This document shows positions 44,409-52,501 of a stretch of DNA of 64,000 nt, piece after piece. Below the pieces are notes generated by a model that ran no database searches, was not told the DNA's origin, and saw nothing but the letters and a program-made list of their open reading frames with translations. Within the stretch, counting starts at the first letter, position 1, and every line of letters begins with the position of its first letter. Source of the DNA: Cardiobacteriaceae bacterium (lineage in GTDB: Bacteria; Pseudomonadota; Gammaproteobacteria; Cardiobacteriales; Cardiobacteriaceae); contig JAUNEA010000001.1 in assembly GCA_030525785.1 (NCBI GenBank), positions 248,001-312,000 of the forward strand. The letters are read 5' to 3'. A program made the translations under genes and the position numbers.

Positions 44409-45584
44409 ATGAGTTATCCACGCTATGACCGCCGTACGCTCTTGAAATATCTGGGCGTAGGTGGTGCTGGTTTGGCAACCCAACAAGCTTTGGGGCAAGC
44501 CCAAAGCGCTTTGCCAAACCAAAGCATCGATGAAAGCCGTGTGATTCCTTTTTATGGTCAGCATCAAGCGGGGATTATTTCCCCGCTCCAAAAGCATGTT
44601 TATTTTATTGTTTTGGATTTGCACCACGCCAATTTGCACGATATTCGCACCATGTTCCAACAATGGACACAATACAGCGCCTTATTGACACAAGGACAAA
44701 ACATCAAGCCTTACGCGAACAATGGCTACATTCCACCAACCGATACAGGCGAAGCCGACAGCCTCCATGCTCACCGCCTCACGCTCACTTTCGGCATCAC
44801 ACCAAGCTTTTTAAGCACTTTGGGCTTAGAAAGCCAACGCCCTGTTGCGTTCAAAAATCTTCCCCATTTTCCTCGTGACCAACTCAAAGAGCGTTATACA
44901 GGTGGAGATATTTGCATTCAAGCTTGTGCTGATGACCCACAAGTAGCCTTTCATGCGGTGCGCAATTTGGTACGTTCAGCTCGTAGCCATGTTACTCCAC
45001 GCTGGAGCCAAGCAGGTTTTAATGCCTTTGACCACGCCAACGAAACCCCACGAAATCTCTTTGCTTTTAAAGATGGCACTGCTAATTCAACAGGAGATGA
45101 TGCCAAAGCGCTTTGTTTTGTGGAAGATGATGGCTGGCTCCATGATGGCAGTTATTTGGTTGCTCGCCGCATTCAAATGTTTTTGGAAACTTGGGATAGA
45201 ACCAGCGCCAACGAACAAAACAATACCTTCGGGCGCAACCGTTCCTCAGGCGCAGCTTTTGGTGAACAAGGCGAATTTGACGCGCTCACGCTCGAAAATC
45301 TACCCGAAGATTCCCACGTTCATCTTGCCAAGAAAACAGGTAGACAAATTTTGCGCCGTTCATTTTCTTATGCAAGTGGTATTGATGATAAAGGGCAGTT
45401 TGATGCTGGTTTGTTGTTCTTGTCTTATCAAAAAGATCCTCAAGCCTTTATCGATATTCAAAATGCTTTTGGAAATAATGACAAAATGAACGAATACATC
45501 ACCCATATCGGCAGTGGTTTGTTTGCATGCTTTGCAGGAGTTCGTAATGAACAAGATTATTTGGGCAAAGCGCTTTTGGGCTAA
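44409..45584 (+). CDS. efeB: EfeB-like dye-decolourising peroxidase with Tat signal
   Basis: EfeB is a haem peroxidase exported by the Tat path that acts in ferrous iron or haem-iron uptake. The 391-residue product starts with RRTLLK (R8, R9) and a hydrophobic stretch, a twin-arginine signal. DyP features include FAFKDGTANSTG with catalytic D222, and NLP.DSHV. The usual glycine two residues before the phenylalanine-lysine is alanine here (AFKDG for GFKDG). It starts 3 bases after the EfeO stop. Its last 38 bases overlap efeU. Confidence 0.9.
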   Translation: MSYPRYDRRTLLKYLGVGGAGLATQQALGQAQSALPNQSIDESRVIPFYGQHQAGIISPLQKHVYFIVLDLHHANLHDIRTMFQQWTQYSALLTQGQNIKPYANNGYIPPTDTGEADSLHAHRLTLTFGITPSFLSTLGLESQRPVAFKNLPHFPRDQLKERYTGGDICIQACADDPQVAFHAVRNLVRSARSHVTPRWSQAGFNAFDHANETPRNLFAFKDGTANSTGDDAKALCFVEDDGWLHDGSYLVARRIQMFLETWDRTSANEQNNTFGRNRSSGAAFGEQGEFDALTLENLPEDSHVHLAKKTGRQILRRSFSYASGIDDKGQFDAGLLFLSYQKDPQAFIDIQNAFGNNDKMNEYITHIGSGLFACFAGVRNEQDYLGKALLG

Positions 45585-47319
45585 GGAGCTTGGCAAAAAG
45601 CGCTTTGGGGAGTATGTGTATGATGGTTTTTATAAAGGATTCATATTGCTTGCTCTATGGTTTGGCTTGCTCTCTCAAAGCGCTTTGGCAAATGATGATT
45701 TGGCGTTTAATCCTTTGTATGTTGAGCTTTCTGATGCAATGGGCGCAGTAAAAATTGGTCAGACCGAAAAAGCCCTTAGCCATCTCCAACATCTCCAAAC
45801 CACCCTCAGCTCTATCACGCCTAAGCCTGAGCATCAAAGCGCTTTTCTCACGCTGGAACAAGCTATCCATCAAAGCCTTGAAAATCCCAATCTTGAGACA
45901 CTGGGCAATCTATCCAAAGCGCTTTATGACTTTGAGAAAGCCACGAAGCCTGTGAATTATGCCGCTAAACGTGAACAATTTACCAAACGCGTTTTCCCTA
46001 TTTATCAACAACTTGACTCTGCCGTACAAGCAGCAGATACTCCAAAAGCGCTGGAGATTTACGCCAGATTCAATCGTACATGGACTGTGAACGAAAAAAC
46101 CGTTCGCGATACCAGCCTTGGGCATTATGGGCAAATCGAAGGTGCGATGAATTTCTTGCGTATTGCTCTCTCCCAAAATCCCCCAAATATCGCCGAAGCC
46201 CAAAAACAAAGCGCTTTGCTGGGCAATGCCTTGAGAGATTTTCAATCAGGGTCGGTGTTAGAAGTTCAAACAGGGGATACCACCACACTTAGTCAAGGTG
46301 TTGCCTTGCTACAAAGCGCTTTGTCCTCAATGGAACGTGGTCAGACCACTGAGGCTTTTGAACAGCTGAATCAGTTCTTACAAGCTTGGGTCATTTTTGA
46401 AGGCAGCGTACGTACGCGTGATGCTCAGCTCTACCATCAAACAGAAAGCATTTTGCCCCACATCATCGCCAATCTTGACCAACCCCAAAGCCATGCAGAA
46501 CTCAAAGCGCTTATTGACTCCTTGAGCGCTATTGATGAACAAGCTCATTACGGCATTATTGATGCAATGCTTGTCCTACTGCGTGAAGGCTTGGAAGCGG
46601 TGGTGATTATCGTGGCGCTGGTGACCGTTTTGCGCCAAACACAACCTCGCGCTATTTCTTGGGTGTATGCAGGCTCTGCCGTTGGATTGGTGGCCAGTTT
46701 GCTTGCTGCTTTTGCCTTACACTCATGGCTTCCTGTGGCAACTGCTGGCATAGGTCGCGAAATGATAGAGGGCTTGGTGGGGATTTTAGCGGTGGTGATG
46801 ATGATGGTGGTTGGCGCTTGGCTACACGGCAAGGCATCCATTCAAGGCTGGAAGCGCTTTGTAGAAACCAAAATGCATCAAGCTATGGCTTCAAGCTCCG
46901 TGCAAAGAGGATTATGGGGCATGGCTGGTCTTGCGTTTTTATCGGTTTTTCGTGAGGGCGCGGAGACGATTTTGTTTTACGCAAGCATGTTGCCTCTCAT
47001 GGAAGCAAGCGATTTATGGCTTGGTGTGTTAAGCGCTTTAAGTATTTTGGCGGTAGTTGGGTGGCTGATGTCACGCAGTAGCCACAAGTTGCCCATACAT
47101 CGCTGGTTCGCGCTGATGACAGTAGGCATTTATCTCTTAGGGTTCAAAATACTCGGCATCAGTATCCATACCCTACAACTCACCCAAACCTTACCACGCC
47201 ACTCTCTAGAGCTCATTCCTCCCTTGCCGATTATCGGTTGGTACAACTCATGGGAAGGTCTCATCGCTCAAACGCTCTTCTTTCTCGCGATTCCTCTCAT
47301 GCGTAAATGCTTCCCTTAA
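45547..47319 (+). CDS. efeU: FTR1-family iron permease with long periplasmic N-terminal part
   Basis: The 590-residue protein has two parts. After a signal sequence ending SQSALA comes about 290 residues of periplasmic, helical sequence. Then come about seven membrane helices with two iron-exchange motifs, REGLE at 346-350 and REGAE at 469-473, the hallmark of FTR1 permeases. The ATG at 45547 follows CAGGAG (45533-45538) and overlaps efeB by 38 bases. E. coli EfeU lacks such a long N-terminal domain. Gene order is EfeO-EfeB-EfeU, not the usual U-O-B. Confidence 0.88.
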   Translation: MNKIIWAKRFWAKELGKKRFGEYVYDGFYKGFILLALWFGLLSQSALANDDLAFNPLYVELSDAMGAVKIGQTEKALSHLQHLQTTLSSITPKPEHQSAFLTLEQAIHQSLENPNLETLGNLSKALYDFEKATKPVNYAAKREQFTKRVFPIYQQLDSAVQAADTPKALEIYARFNRTWTVNEKTVRDTSLGHYGQIEGAMNFLRIALSQNPPNIAEAQKQSALLGNALRDFQSGSVLEVQTGDTTTLSQGVALLQSALSSMERGQTTEAFEQLNQFLQAWVIFEGSVRTRDAQLYHQTESILPHIIANLDQPQSHAELKALIDSLSAIDEQAHYGIIDAMLVLLREGLEAVVIIVALVTVLRQTQPRAISWVYAGSAVGLVASLLAAFALHSWLPVATAGIGREMIEGLVGILAVVMMMVVGAWLHGKASIQGWKRFVETKMHQAMASSSVQRGLWGMAGLAFLSVFREGAETILFYASMLPLMEASDLWLGVLSALSILAVVGWLMSRSSHKLPIHRWFALMTVGIYLLGFKILGISIHTLQLTQTLPRHSLELIPPLPIIGWYNSWEGLIAQTLFFLAIPLMRKCFP

Positions 47320-47449
47320 ATGCAAAACAGGGAAAGTATCTATCAGCCTATTTTTATCCCTCATGCTGAGCCAACAAAGCGCTTTGCCAGCATGAGGACA
47401 ATATTTTAATATATTGACATTAATATCAATTTTACCTTTAAGAGGTACA

Positions 47450-47473
47450 AAAAAAGCGCTTTGCTAGCGCCTT
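47450..47473 (-). terminator. tRNA-Arg terminator made from a palindrome half
   Basis: On the minus strand AAGGCGCT pairs with AGCGCTT (one G-T pair) and runs into a T-tract. The right arm belongs to a palindrome copy. Confidence 0.7.
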
Positions 47474-47489
47474 ATCTTATCTTATCTTG

Positions 47490-47563
47490 CCCGCCCGAAG
47501 GGATTCGAACCCCTGACCTTCGCCTCCGGAGGGCGACGTTCTATCCAGCTGAACTACGGACGG
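47490..47563 (-). tRNA. tRNA-Arg (CCG)
   Basis: A 74-nt cloverleaf on the minus strand: acceptor CCGTCCG/CGGGCGG, anticodon loop CTCCGGA (anticodon CCG), T loop TTCGAAT, discriminator G. The next bases are CAA, so the CCA end is not encoded, unlike the Lys and Met tRNAs in this window. Confidence 0.95.
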
Positions 47564-47574
47564 ATAATTTACTT

Positions 47575-47580
47575 ATTATA
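47575..47580 (-). promoter_or_regulatory. Likely -10 box of tRNA-Arg
   Basis: TATAAT on the minus strand lies 11 bases before the tRNA. A clear -35 box is not visible. Confidence 0.45.
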
Positions 47581-47733
47581 TACCAATTCTCCCAACAAAC
47601 CAAACCCTTTTTCTCACATGTCAAAGAAGAATTATATTTGCATACAGTAGCTGGGCAATTAATTTAAAACTCTATGTATAACAAACTACTAACTACCATT
47701 TCTAGCGCTAAAATATGCAGATAAAAAGCTTAA

Positions 47734-47909
47734 TCGAAAATAAGCTTTGATGTATTTAAAACAAATAACAACGGTAATCATGTGACCGTTCATGCTGATA
47801 AGGGCTGGGGTAATCATAGTGATAATTTTTACCCTGACCTCAACAAAGCGCTTTGGGATCTGATTTGGTTGAAAATGATATCATGATTGCTGGTGAAAAA
47901 CTTAAGTAG
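47734..47909 (+). pseudogene. Broken coding remnant, unrecognised
   Basis: A frame open from 47734 reads KISFDVFKTNNN, VTVHADKGWGNH and FYPDLNKALWD before a stop at 47884. A continuing sense, VENDIMIAGEKLK, reads in the next frame to 47909. The shift falls just after a palindrome copy (47841-47852). No start codon with a ribosome binding site is present. I do not recognise the protein. The nearby ART fragment suggests toxin or immunity debris. Confidence 0.45.
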
Positions 47910-47934
47910 AAAACATCAAAAATCGCTAAAATAA

Positions 47935-48060
47935 ATTTCTTCTTTTATCCATAGTATATTGGGCAAAATGCCAGCTTATAAAGGCTCAGTTTGGCGTGGT
48001 ATGACTTTACCTGAAGAAGTATTAGAAAAGTATAACGTTGGTGGTGTAGTGGAATTTTAA
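47935..48060 (+). pseudogene. Fragment of an ADP-ribosyltransferase toxin domain
   Basis: The frame, open from 47935, reads SSFIHSILGKMPAYKG, then VWRGMTLPEEVLEKYNVGG and stops after VVEF at 48060. The YKGxVxRG and P-x-x-V-L-x-K-Y-x-V-G pattern is that of the R-S-E class ADP-ribosyltransferase exoenzyme domain at its first conserved arginine. The later S-T-S and E-x-E parts are missing. Start codon, upstream part and catalytic end are lacking, so it cannot be active. Family call is from pattern memory and should be treated as likely, not proven. Confidence 0.6.
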
Positions 48061-48074
48061 GTATTTACCAATTT

Positions 48075-48266
48075 ATGAAAACAGATGAAGAACGGGAAGA
48101 ATTGAGAGCTGGATTTCGTTTTATGGTTAAATGCACATCGCAAGTTTGTGACATTGACCACCTTGTCAATGAGCAAGAATTTGATGATTTATACAATAAA
48201 AACATCAGTGGTAAACAATTTTTTGAACTATATCCCCATTTAATCGAATTAATTGATAACCTATAA
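48075..48266 (+). CDS. Small acidic protein, possible immunity protein
   Basis: The 63-residue product begins MKTDEEREELRAGFRFMVK and has a CDIDHLV motif and helical, acidic C-terminus ending ELIDNL. I do not recognise it. It begins 14 bases after the ART fragment, the place where an immunity gene of a contact-dependent or polymorphic toxin would sit. That role is inferred from context only. No strong Shine-Dalgarno is visible. Confidence 0.45.
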   Translation: MKTDEEREELRAGFRFMVKCTSQVCDIDHLVNEQEFDDLYNKNISGKQFFELYPHLIELIDNL

Positions 48267-48278
48267 TACTATTTTTAA

Positions 48279-48566
48279 ATATTTCAGACTTTCATCATAG
48301 CTTTAGCGTTTGATAGCCTTGTTCCTGATTGGGCAAGGCTTTTGATTGGCAACAAAACCGTCAAAGCCTACTTACAAGAACTCAATGAAGAAGGCTATGC
48401 ACGTTTCACCAAAGCCGCAAAGCTCAATGATGCTTGGCAATTTCTCACTAAATTTCAAGAAATTTGGCTACAATACACCCAAACCAACCAGCGCATGATG
48501 GTGTGCATCAATCAAGCACGGCGTAACTACCATTCTAGACTCTATTTAGCGCTGATGGGGATTTAG
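48279..48566 (+). pseudogene. Open frame without start codon, unrecognised
   Basis: The frame is open from 48279 to 48566. It reads ALAFDSLVPDWARLLIGNK and then a helical stretch with LNDAWQFLTKFQEIW, but the only starts are a TTG at 48342 or late internal ATGs. It looks like the 3' end of a decayed gene. No family is recognised. The next gene has its own ribosome binding site. Confidence 0.4.
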
Positions 48567-48595
48567 GGACATCAACCACAAGCGGAGAAAGGAAC

Positions 48596-48808
48596 ATGAA
48601 ACGGTTAAAACGAGAATTAGCGATGTTAGGCGTTGGCATTTTGCTTTGGTTGCGCAATCCTGATGGTCGTTTTGGTCGTTGTCGCAAAGTGATGGCAGAT
48701 GATGAATGTGTGGCAGGAGCCTATGACCGCTACTACTGGATTGCCTTTTTTGTCTCTGTTCTCGTGGTTATTATCTACCGCTATCTTCAAAATCCCTCCG
48801 ATGATTAA
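48596..48808 (+). CDS. Small membrane protein of unknown function
   Basis: The 70-residue product has a basic N-terminus, a possible short hydrophobic stretch at 10-19 and a clear membrane helix near residues 47-62 (YWIAFFVSVLVVIIYRY), with two cysteines between (C29, C38). AAAGGAAC gives a good ribosome binding site and a terminator follows, so it looks like a real gene. No family is recognised. It lies in the scar between tRNA-Arg and dnaQ. Confidence 0.6.
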   Translation: MKRLKRELAMLGVGILLWLRNPDGRFGRCRKVMADDECVAGAYDRYYWIAFFVSVLVVIIYRYLQNPSDD

Positions 48809-48827
48809 GTCAAAGCGCTTTATTGCC

Positions 48828-48850
48828 CCGCCGCCAAACGGCGGTTTTTT
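48828..48850 (+). terminator. Intrinsic terminator after the small membrane protein gene
   Basis: CCGCCG (48828-48833) pairs with CGGCGG (48839-48844) around a 5-base loop and is followed by six T. Confidence 0.9.
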
Positions 48851-48873
48851 ATTGTCTAAACTCAGGAGCCTTT

Positions 48874-49048
48874 ATGACTACTCATCACCAATCCGAAACT
48901 TTAAGCCATCGCCGAGCCTTTCTACATGATGAGCTTAGCCCATATTACGCCCAATCCTAATATGCCCACCGATGAACAAGGACGAGTGTATCAACAGTTG
49001 GCACTCATTCAAGACGGCATACCCACGCCTTTTGGCGGACGCACATAA
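48874..49048 (+). pseudogene. Two short overlapping frames, possibly one frameshifted gene
   Basis: ATG 48874, after AGGAG, opens MTTHHQSETLSHRR and stops at 48960. An overlapping frame from 48926 reads LAHITPNPNMPTDEQGRVYQ to QDGIPTPFGGRT and stops at 49048. Joined by one frameshift they would give one protein of about 57 residues. No family is recognised. From 49049 to 49208 I see no gene. Confidence 0.35.
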
Positions 49049-49208
49049 GCCGTTGCCCCTTTGCCTTCCTCACAAAGCGCTTGTTTTACATCTACCTCAT
49101 GAAGCTAAATGCCAATCCCAAAAGCACCCAAAAGTGTTGTGTTACTGAGCGTTCTGTCGGCATCATGAGAATAAAGTTATCTACCAATAAAATTACTGGG
49201 GACAAAGA

Positions 49209-49913
49209 TCACTTTTTACGAATACTGTTCAGAATCGATTCATGCATCACTACCGCCTCAGGGTTAGGTTCATAAGCTGCCCATGTATGCTGAAAAGCGC
49301 TTTGATTGAGTAAAGGCTTTACAGAGGAGGAAGATTTTGATGATTCAGGCTCAGAATTAACCTCAGCCCATAAATTCGATTGTCCACCTGTCAGTTTTAA
49401 ATACACTTCGCCCAGCAATTTGGCATCAAGCAAAGCACCGTGTAGTGTTCTATGGCTGGTGTCGATATTAAAGCGCTTACACAAAGCATCAAGCGATGCA
49501 CGTTGCCCTACAAATTGCTTACGCGCCATAGCCAGTGTATCCACCAAACCAAAGCGCTCCTCAATCCGAAAACCTGCGCCAACCAGCGCCAATTCACGAT
49601 TTAAAAACGCTTGGTCAAAACGGATATTATGCGCAATCAATTCATCTGCACCTTCTAAATAATGCCAAAGCTCAGGATAGATTTGAGCAAAGGTGGGCTC
49701 GCGCGAAACGCGTTCATCGGTAATGCCGTGAACAGCAATAGATTCAGGGTCAATGGGGCGTTGTGGATTAAGGTATTGATGAAAATCTCGACCTGTAAAC
49801 TTTCTATCAATCAACTCGATACAGCCAATTTCAATGATACGATGATTTTCTGAAGGGTCAGAGCCTTGACGATTCAAGCCTGTGGTTTCGGTATCAAAAA
49901 TAATCTGGCGCAT
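49209..49913 (-). CDS. dnaQ: DNA polymerase III epsilon subunit (proofreading exonuclease)
   Basis: DnaQ is the 3'-to-5' proofreading subunit of the replicative polymerase core. The 234-residue protein has the DEDDh exonuclease motifs: FDTETTGL with D7 and E9, AHNIRFDQAFLNREL, and HRTLHGALLDAKLL with the general base histidine. A flexible serine-rich segment and a C-terminal tail that would bind the alpha subunit follow. Length is normal. rnhA, often divergent to dnaQ, is not here. Confidence 0.95.
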   Translation of the reverse strand: MRQIIFDTETTGLNRQGSDPSENHRIIEIGCIELIDRKFTGRDFHQYLNPQRPIDPESIAVHGITDERVSREPTFAQIYPELWHYLEGADELIAHNIRFDQAFLNRELALVGAGFRIEERFGLVDTLAMARKQFVGQRASLDALCKRFNIDTSHRTLHGALLDAKLLGEVYLKLTGGQSNLWAEVNSEPESSKSSSSVKPLLNQSAFQHTWAAYEPNPEAVVMHESILNSIRKK

Positions 49914-49944
49914 GATAATCCTTCAAAACTTATCGTTTGGGCAT

Positions 49945-49969
49945 AAAAAAACCTTCCATAAAGGAAGGT
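49945..49969 (-). terminator. tRNA-Met terminator
   Basis: On the minus strand ACCTTCC pairs with GGAAGGT around a 5-base loop and runs into six T. Confidence 0.9.
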
Positions 49970-50047
49970 AATCAACACAAACAGGAGAGAGTACAAAATT
50001 TCAATCACTCAATAACAACAAAAATAAGCTGATGTTGATGAAAGAAA

Positions 50048-50124
50048 TGGTGGCTATGACGAGATTCGAACTTGTGACCCCAACATTATGAGTGTTGTGC
50101 TCTAACCAACTGAGCTACATAGCC
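50048..50124 (-). tRNA. tRNA-Met (CAU), elongator
   Basis: A 77-nt cloverleaf on the minus strand with acceptor GGCTATG/CATAGCC, anticodon loop CTCATAA and encoded CCA. The sequence closely follows the E. coli elongator tRNA-Met, not the initiator or the lysidine-modified tRNA-Ile. Confidence 0.95.
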
Positions 50125-50137
50125 AACAGAGGCGCTC

Positions 50138-50166
50138 ATTATAAAGAGGCTCAACACCCCTGTCAA
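50138..50166 (-). promoter_or_regulatory. Consensus promoter of tRNA-Met
   Basis: On the minus strand TTGACA (50161-50166) and TATAAT (50138-50143) are exact consensus boxes 17 bases apart. Confidence 0.9.
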
Positions 50167-50268
50167 GCATTATCTTCATCATTTTGAAAAATCCTTTGTT
50201 TACTCCCTCTCCAGAGTAAGCGCATTGTCTATATAATGCTGGTTTTTAGACGATAGATAGGTAATAAG

Positions 50269-52482
50269 ATGGTCAATCTGAATGAGGAACAGCAGCGAGC
50301 CGTTTTCCATCACTCCCAAGCCGTACGTGTAATTGCAGGGGCTGGCAGTGGAAAAACGCGTGTTTTGGTTGAACGAATCCGCTATTTACTAGAAAACAAC
50401 CTCTCCCCTCACGCAATCCTCACCCTAACCTTCACCAACAAAGCTGCGCGAGAAATCAAAGAACGCCTTCAAAGCGCTTTGCCTACCCTCAATCTCTCCC
50501 AGCTTTGGGCAGGAACATTTCACAGCATTTGCCATAAAATCCTACGCCGCTTTGCCCCACGCTTAGGCTTAAGTGAACAATTCAGCATTCTCGATAGCGA
50601 TGAACAAATCCGTATCATCAAGCAACTACTAAAAGACCATGAGATTGACCCCAATCTCTTAGAACCCAAACAAGCTCAGCATTATTTCCATCAAATGAAA
50701 CGCAAAGGTTACCGTGCCACAGCCGTGCCACAACAAGAATATATCTATCGTTCTGATGAGCAGCGTTTGTACCTTGCTTACGAAGCGCTTTGCCGCCAAG
50801 AAAATTGGCTAGATTTTGATGATTTGTTGCTTTTTACACTGGAGTTGCTGGAAAGCCAGCCTGATGTTCGCCAGTTTTACCAAAAGCGCTTTGTGCATCT
50901 GTTGGTTGATGAGTTCCAAGATACCTCTCCGCTAGAATTTCGTTTTTTACAACAACTCATTAACCCAGAACAAACCCATATTTTTGTCGTTGGCGATGAT
51001 GATCAGTCTATTTATGGCTTTCGTGGCGCAGAAATCAGCAATATCCTTGAATTGCATCATCATTTTCCGCAACTTGTCACCCTTCGCCTTGAGCAAAATT
51101 ACCGCTCCACCCAAACCATTCTCCAAGCCGCCAATGCCCTCATTGCCCACAATACGGAGCGTTTGGGAAAATCACTCTATTCTCATGGCAATCAAGGCGA
51201 CAAAATCGATATTTATCCAGCTTTTAGCGAATACGATGAAGTCAATTATGTTATCAACCACATTACCACACGCAAACAAGCTGGCTCACGCTGGGCAGAT
51301 CATGCCATTTTGTATCGCACCAATGCACACTCGCGACTTTTCGAACAAACCCTCACACGACAAGGCATTCCGTATCAAATCTATGGCGGTCATCGCTTTT
51401 TTGACCGCTCAGAAATCAAAAGCGCTTTGGCGTATTTGCGTTTGATGTTTTATCCCTTAGACAACAAGGCTTTGCTTCGCGTCATCAATTTGCCCGCTCG
51501 AGGCATTGGTGAGAAAACCCAAAGCGCTTTGAACCAAATCGCCCAGCAGCATTTTTGTAGCCTATGGGAGATTCTCAAACAACCACCACTTCTAGCCCAA
51601 CACTTCAAAGGCAAAACCCTCAAAGCGCTTTTGGATTTTCATCATCTTATCCACCATCTTCACCAGCTCAGCCAAGAGCTTAAGCATCTGCAAGAGGCTT
51701 TGTATCACGCGGTACATGATAGTGGTTTGTATGCTCTCTATGACCAAGACCCCAGCGAAGAGGCACAATCTCGTCGCGATAACTTGGCGCAATTGTTGAT
51801 GGTAGAACCTGAGGAAGAACAAAACGATTTGAGCTTGAGTGAGCAAGTCTTGTATTTATTGAGCGAAGCCAGCCTTACCAGCAATCAAGAACATCAAGCC
51901 CAAGATGCCGTTCAACTGATGACGCTACACAGCTCCAAAGGCTTGGAATTTCCTTATGTTTATCTTATCGGTATGGAAGAAGGCATTTTCCCCAACCATC
52001 GTTCTCTTGCCTCACGCAAAGCCTTAGAAGAAGAACGGCGACTGGCTTATGTTGGCATGACACGCGCCCAAAGCGCTTTGTGCTTAAGTTGTGCAACGGT
52101 GAGAAGCTTATACGGCAAGCCTGAAGATTATCGACCTTCGCGTTTTTTATACGAAATCCCCAAAGCGCTTTGCCGACACATTCGCCCCCTACCGAGCGCT
52201 CCTCAATCCTTGACGCGCGAGGCTTTGGATTTATCCACCCCAAAGCCTCGCCAACCTTCCGAACGAACCTTCTACCGATCCCGCCCTTCCACTGAAAACA
52301 AAGCCTCATCCTCGGATTCCAGCAGCAGTAAAAGCTATCGGTTGGGGCAAAGTGTGGTTCACCCCAAGCATGGTCTGGGGGTAATTGAAGGAATTACGTT
52401 GGAGCCTCAAGGCGTGGCGCTGACCGTGCAATTTTCCCATACACGCCTCACTTACCCTGCCAAAGAGCATGACGCCCCCTAA
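50269..52482 (+). CDS. uvrD: UvrD-type superfamily 1 DNA helicase
   Basis: The 737-residue helicase has Walker A AGAGSGKT at 23-30, TFTNKAAREIKER, VDEFQDTSPLEF (motif II) near 215, GDDDQSIYGFRGA (motif III), NYRST, LMTLHSSKGLEFPYV (motif V) and VGMTRAQ (motif VI). The C-terminal SYRLGQSVVHPKHGLGVIEG resembles the small Tudor-like domain of UvrD that binds RNA polymerase, so I favour UvrD over Rep. UvrD works in mismatch and nucleotide excision repair. A TATAAT at 50232 may be its -10 box. Many palindrome copies lie in it. Confidence 0.85.
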   Translation: MVNLNEEQQRAVFHHSQAVRVIAGAGSGKTRVLVERIRYLLENNLSPHAILTLTFTNKAAREIKERLQSALPTLNLSQLWAGTFHSICHKILRRFAPRLGLSEQFSILDSDEQIRIIKQLLKDHEIDPNLLEPKQAQHYFHQMKRKGYRATAVPQQEYIYRSDEQRLYLAYEALCRQENWLDFDDLLLFTLELLESQPDVRQFYQKRFVHLLVDEFQDTSPLEFRFLQQLINPEQTHIFVVGDDDQSIYGFRGAEISNILELHHHFPQLVTLRLEQNYRSTQTILQAANALIAHNTERLGKSLYSHGNQGDKIDIYPAFSEYDEVNYVINHITTRKQAGSRWADHAILYRTNAHSRLFEQTLTRQGIPYQIYGGHRFFDRSEIKSALAYLRLMFYPLDNKALLRVINLPARGIGEKTQSALNQIAQQHFCSLWEILKQPPLLAQHFKGKTLKALLDFHHLIHHLHQLSQELKHLQEALYHAVHDSGLYALYDQDPSEEAQSRRDNLAQLLMVEPEEEQNDLSLSEQVLYLLSEASLTSNQEHQAQDAVQLMTLHSSKGLEFPYVYLIGMEEGIFPNHRSLASRKALEEERRLAYVGMTRAQSALCLSCATVRSLYGKPEDYRPSRFLYEIPKALCRHIRPLPSAPQSLTREALDLSTPKPRQPSERTFYRSRPSTENKASSSDSSSSKSYRLGQSVVHPKHGLGVIEGITLEPQGVALTVQFSHTRLTYPAKEHDAP

Positions 52483-52501
52483 AGCCCAAAGCGCTTTAGG
52501 G
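52477..52501. terminator. Hairpin over the stop codons of uvrD and nnr
   Basis: CCCTAAAGC (52477-52485) pairs with GCTTTAGGG (52493-52501) around a 7-base loop. The right arm belongs to a palindrome copy, and both convergent genes end inside the hairpin. No T-run follows. Confidence 0.6.

Noticed and set aside
47461-47667. Open frame with the start LAPYLILSCPPEGIRTPD
   Set aside because: It is the familiar false protein read across the complement of a tRNA-Arg gene; the tRNA at 47490-47563 explains it.
49081-49275. 64-codon open frame between the scar and dnaQ
   Set aside because: It overlaps the 3' end of dnaQ, has no ribosome site and no recognisable content.
50209-50237. SOS (LexA) box before uvrD
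   Set aside because: No CTG-N10-CAG type sequence is visible near the start, only a TATAAT without a good -35 box.
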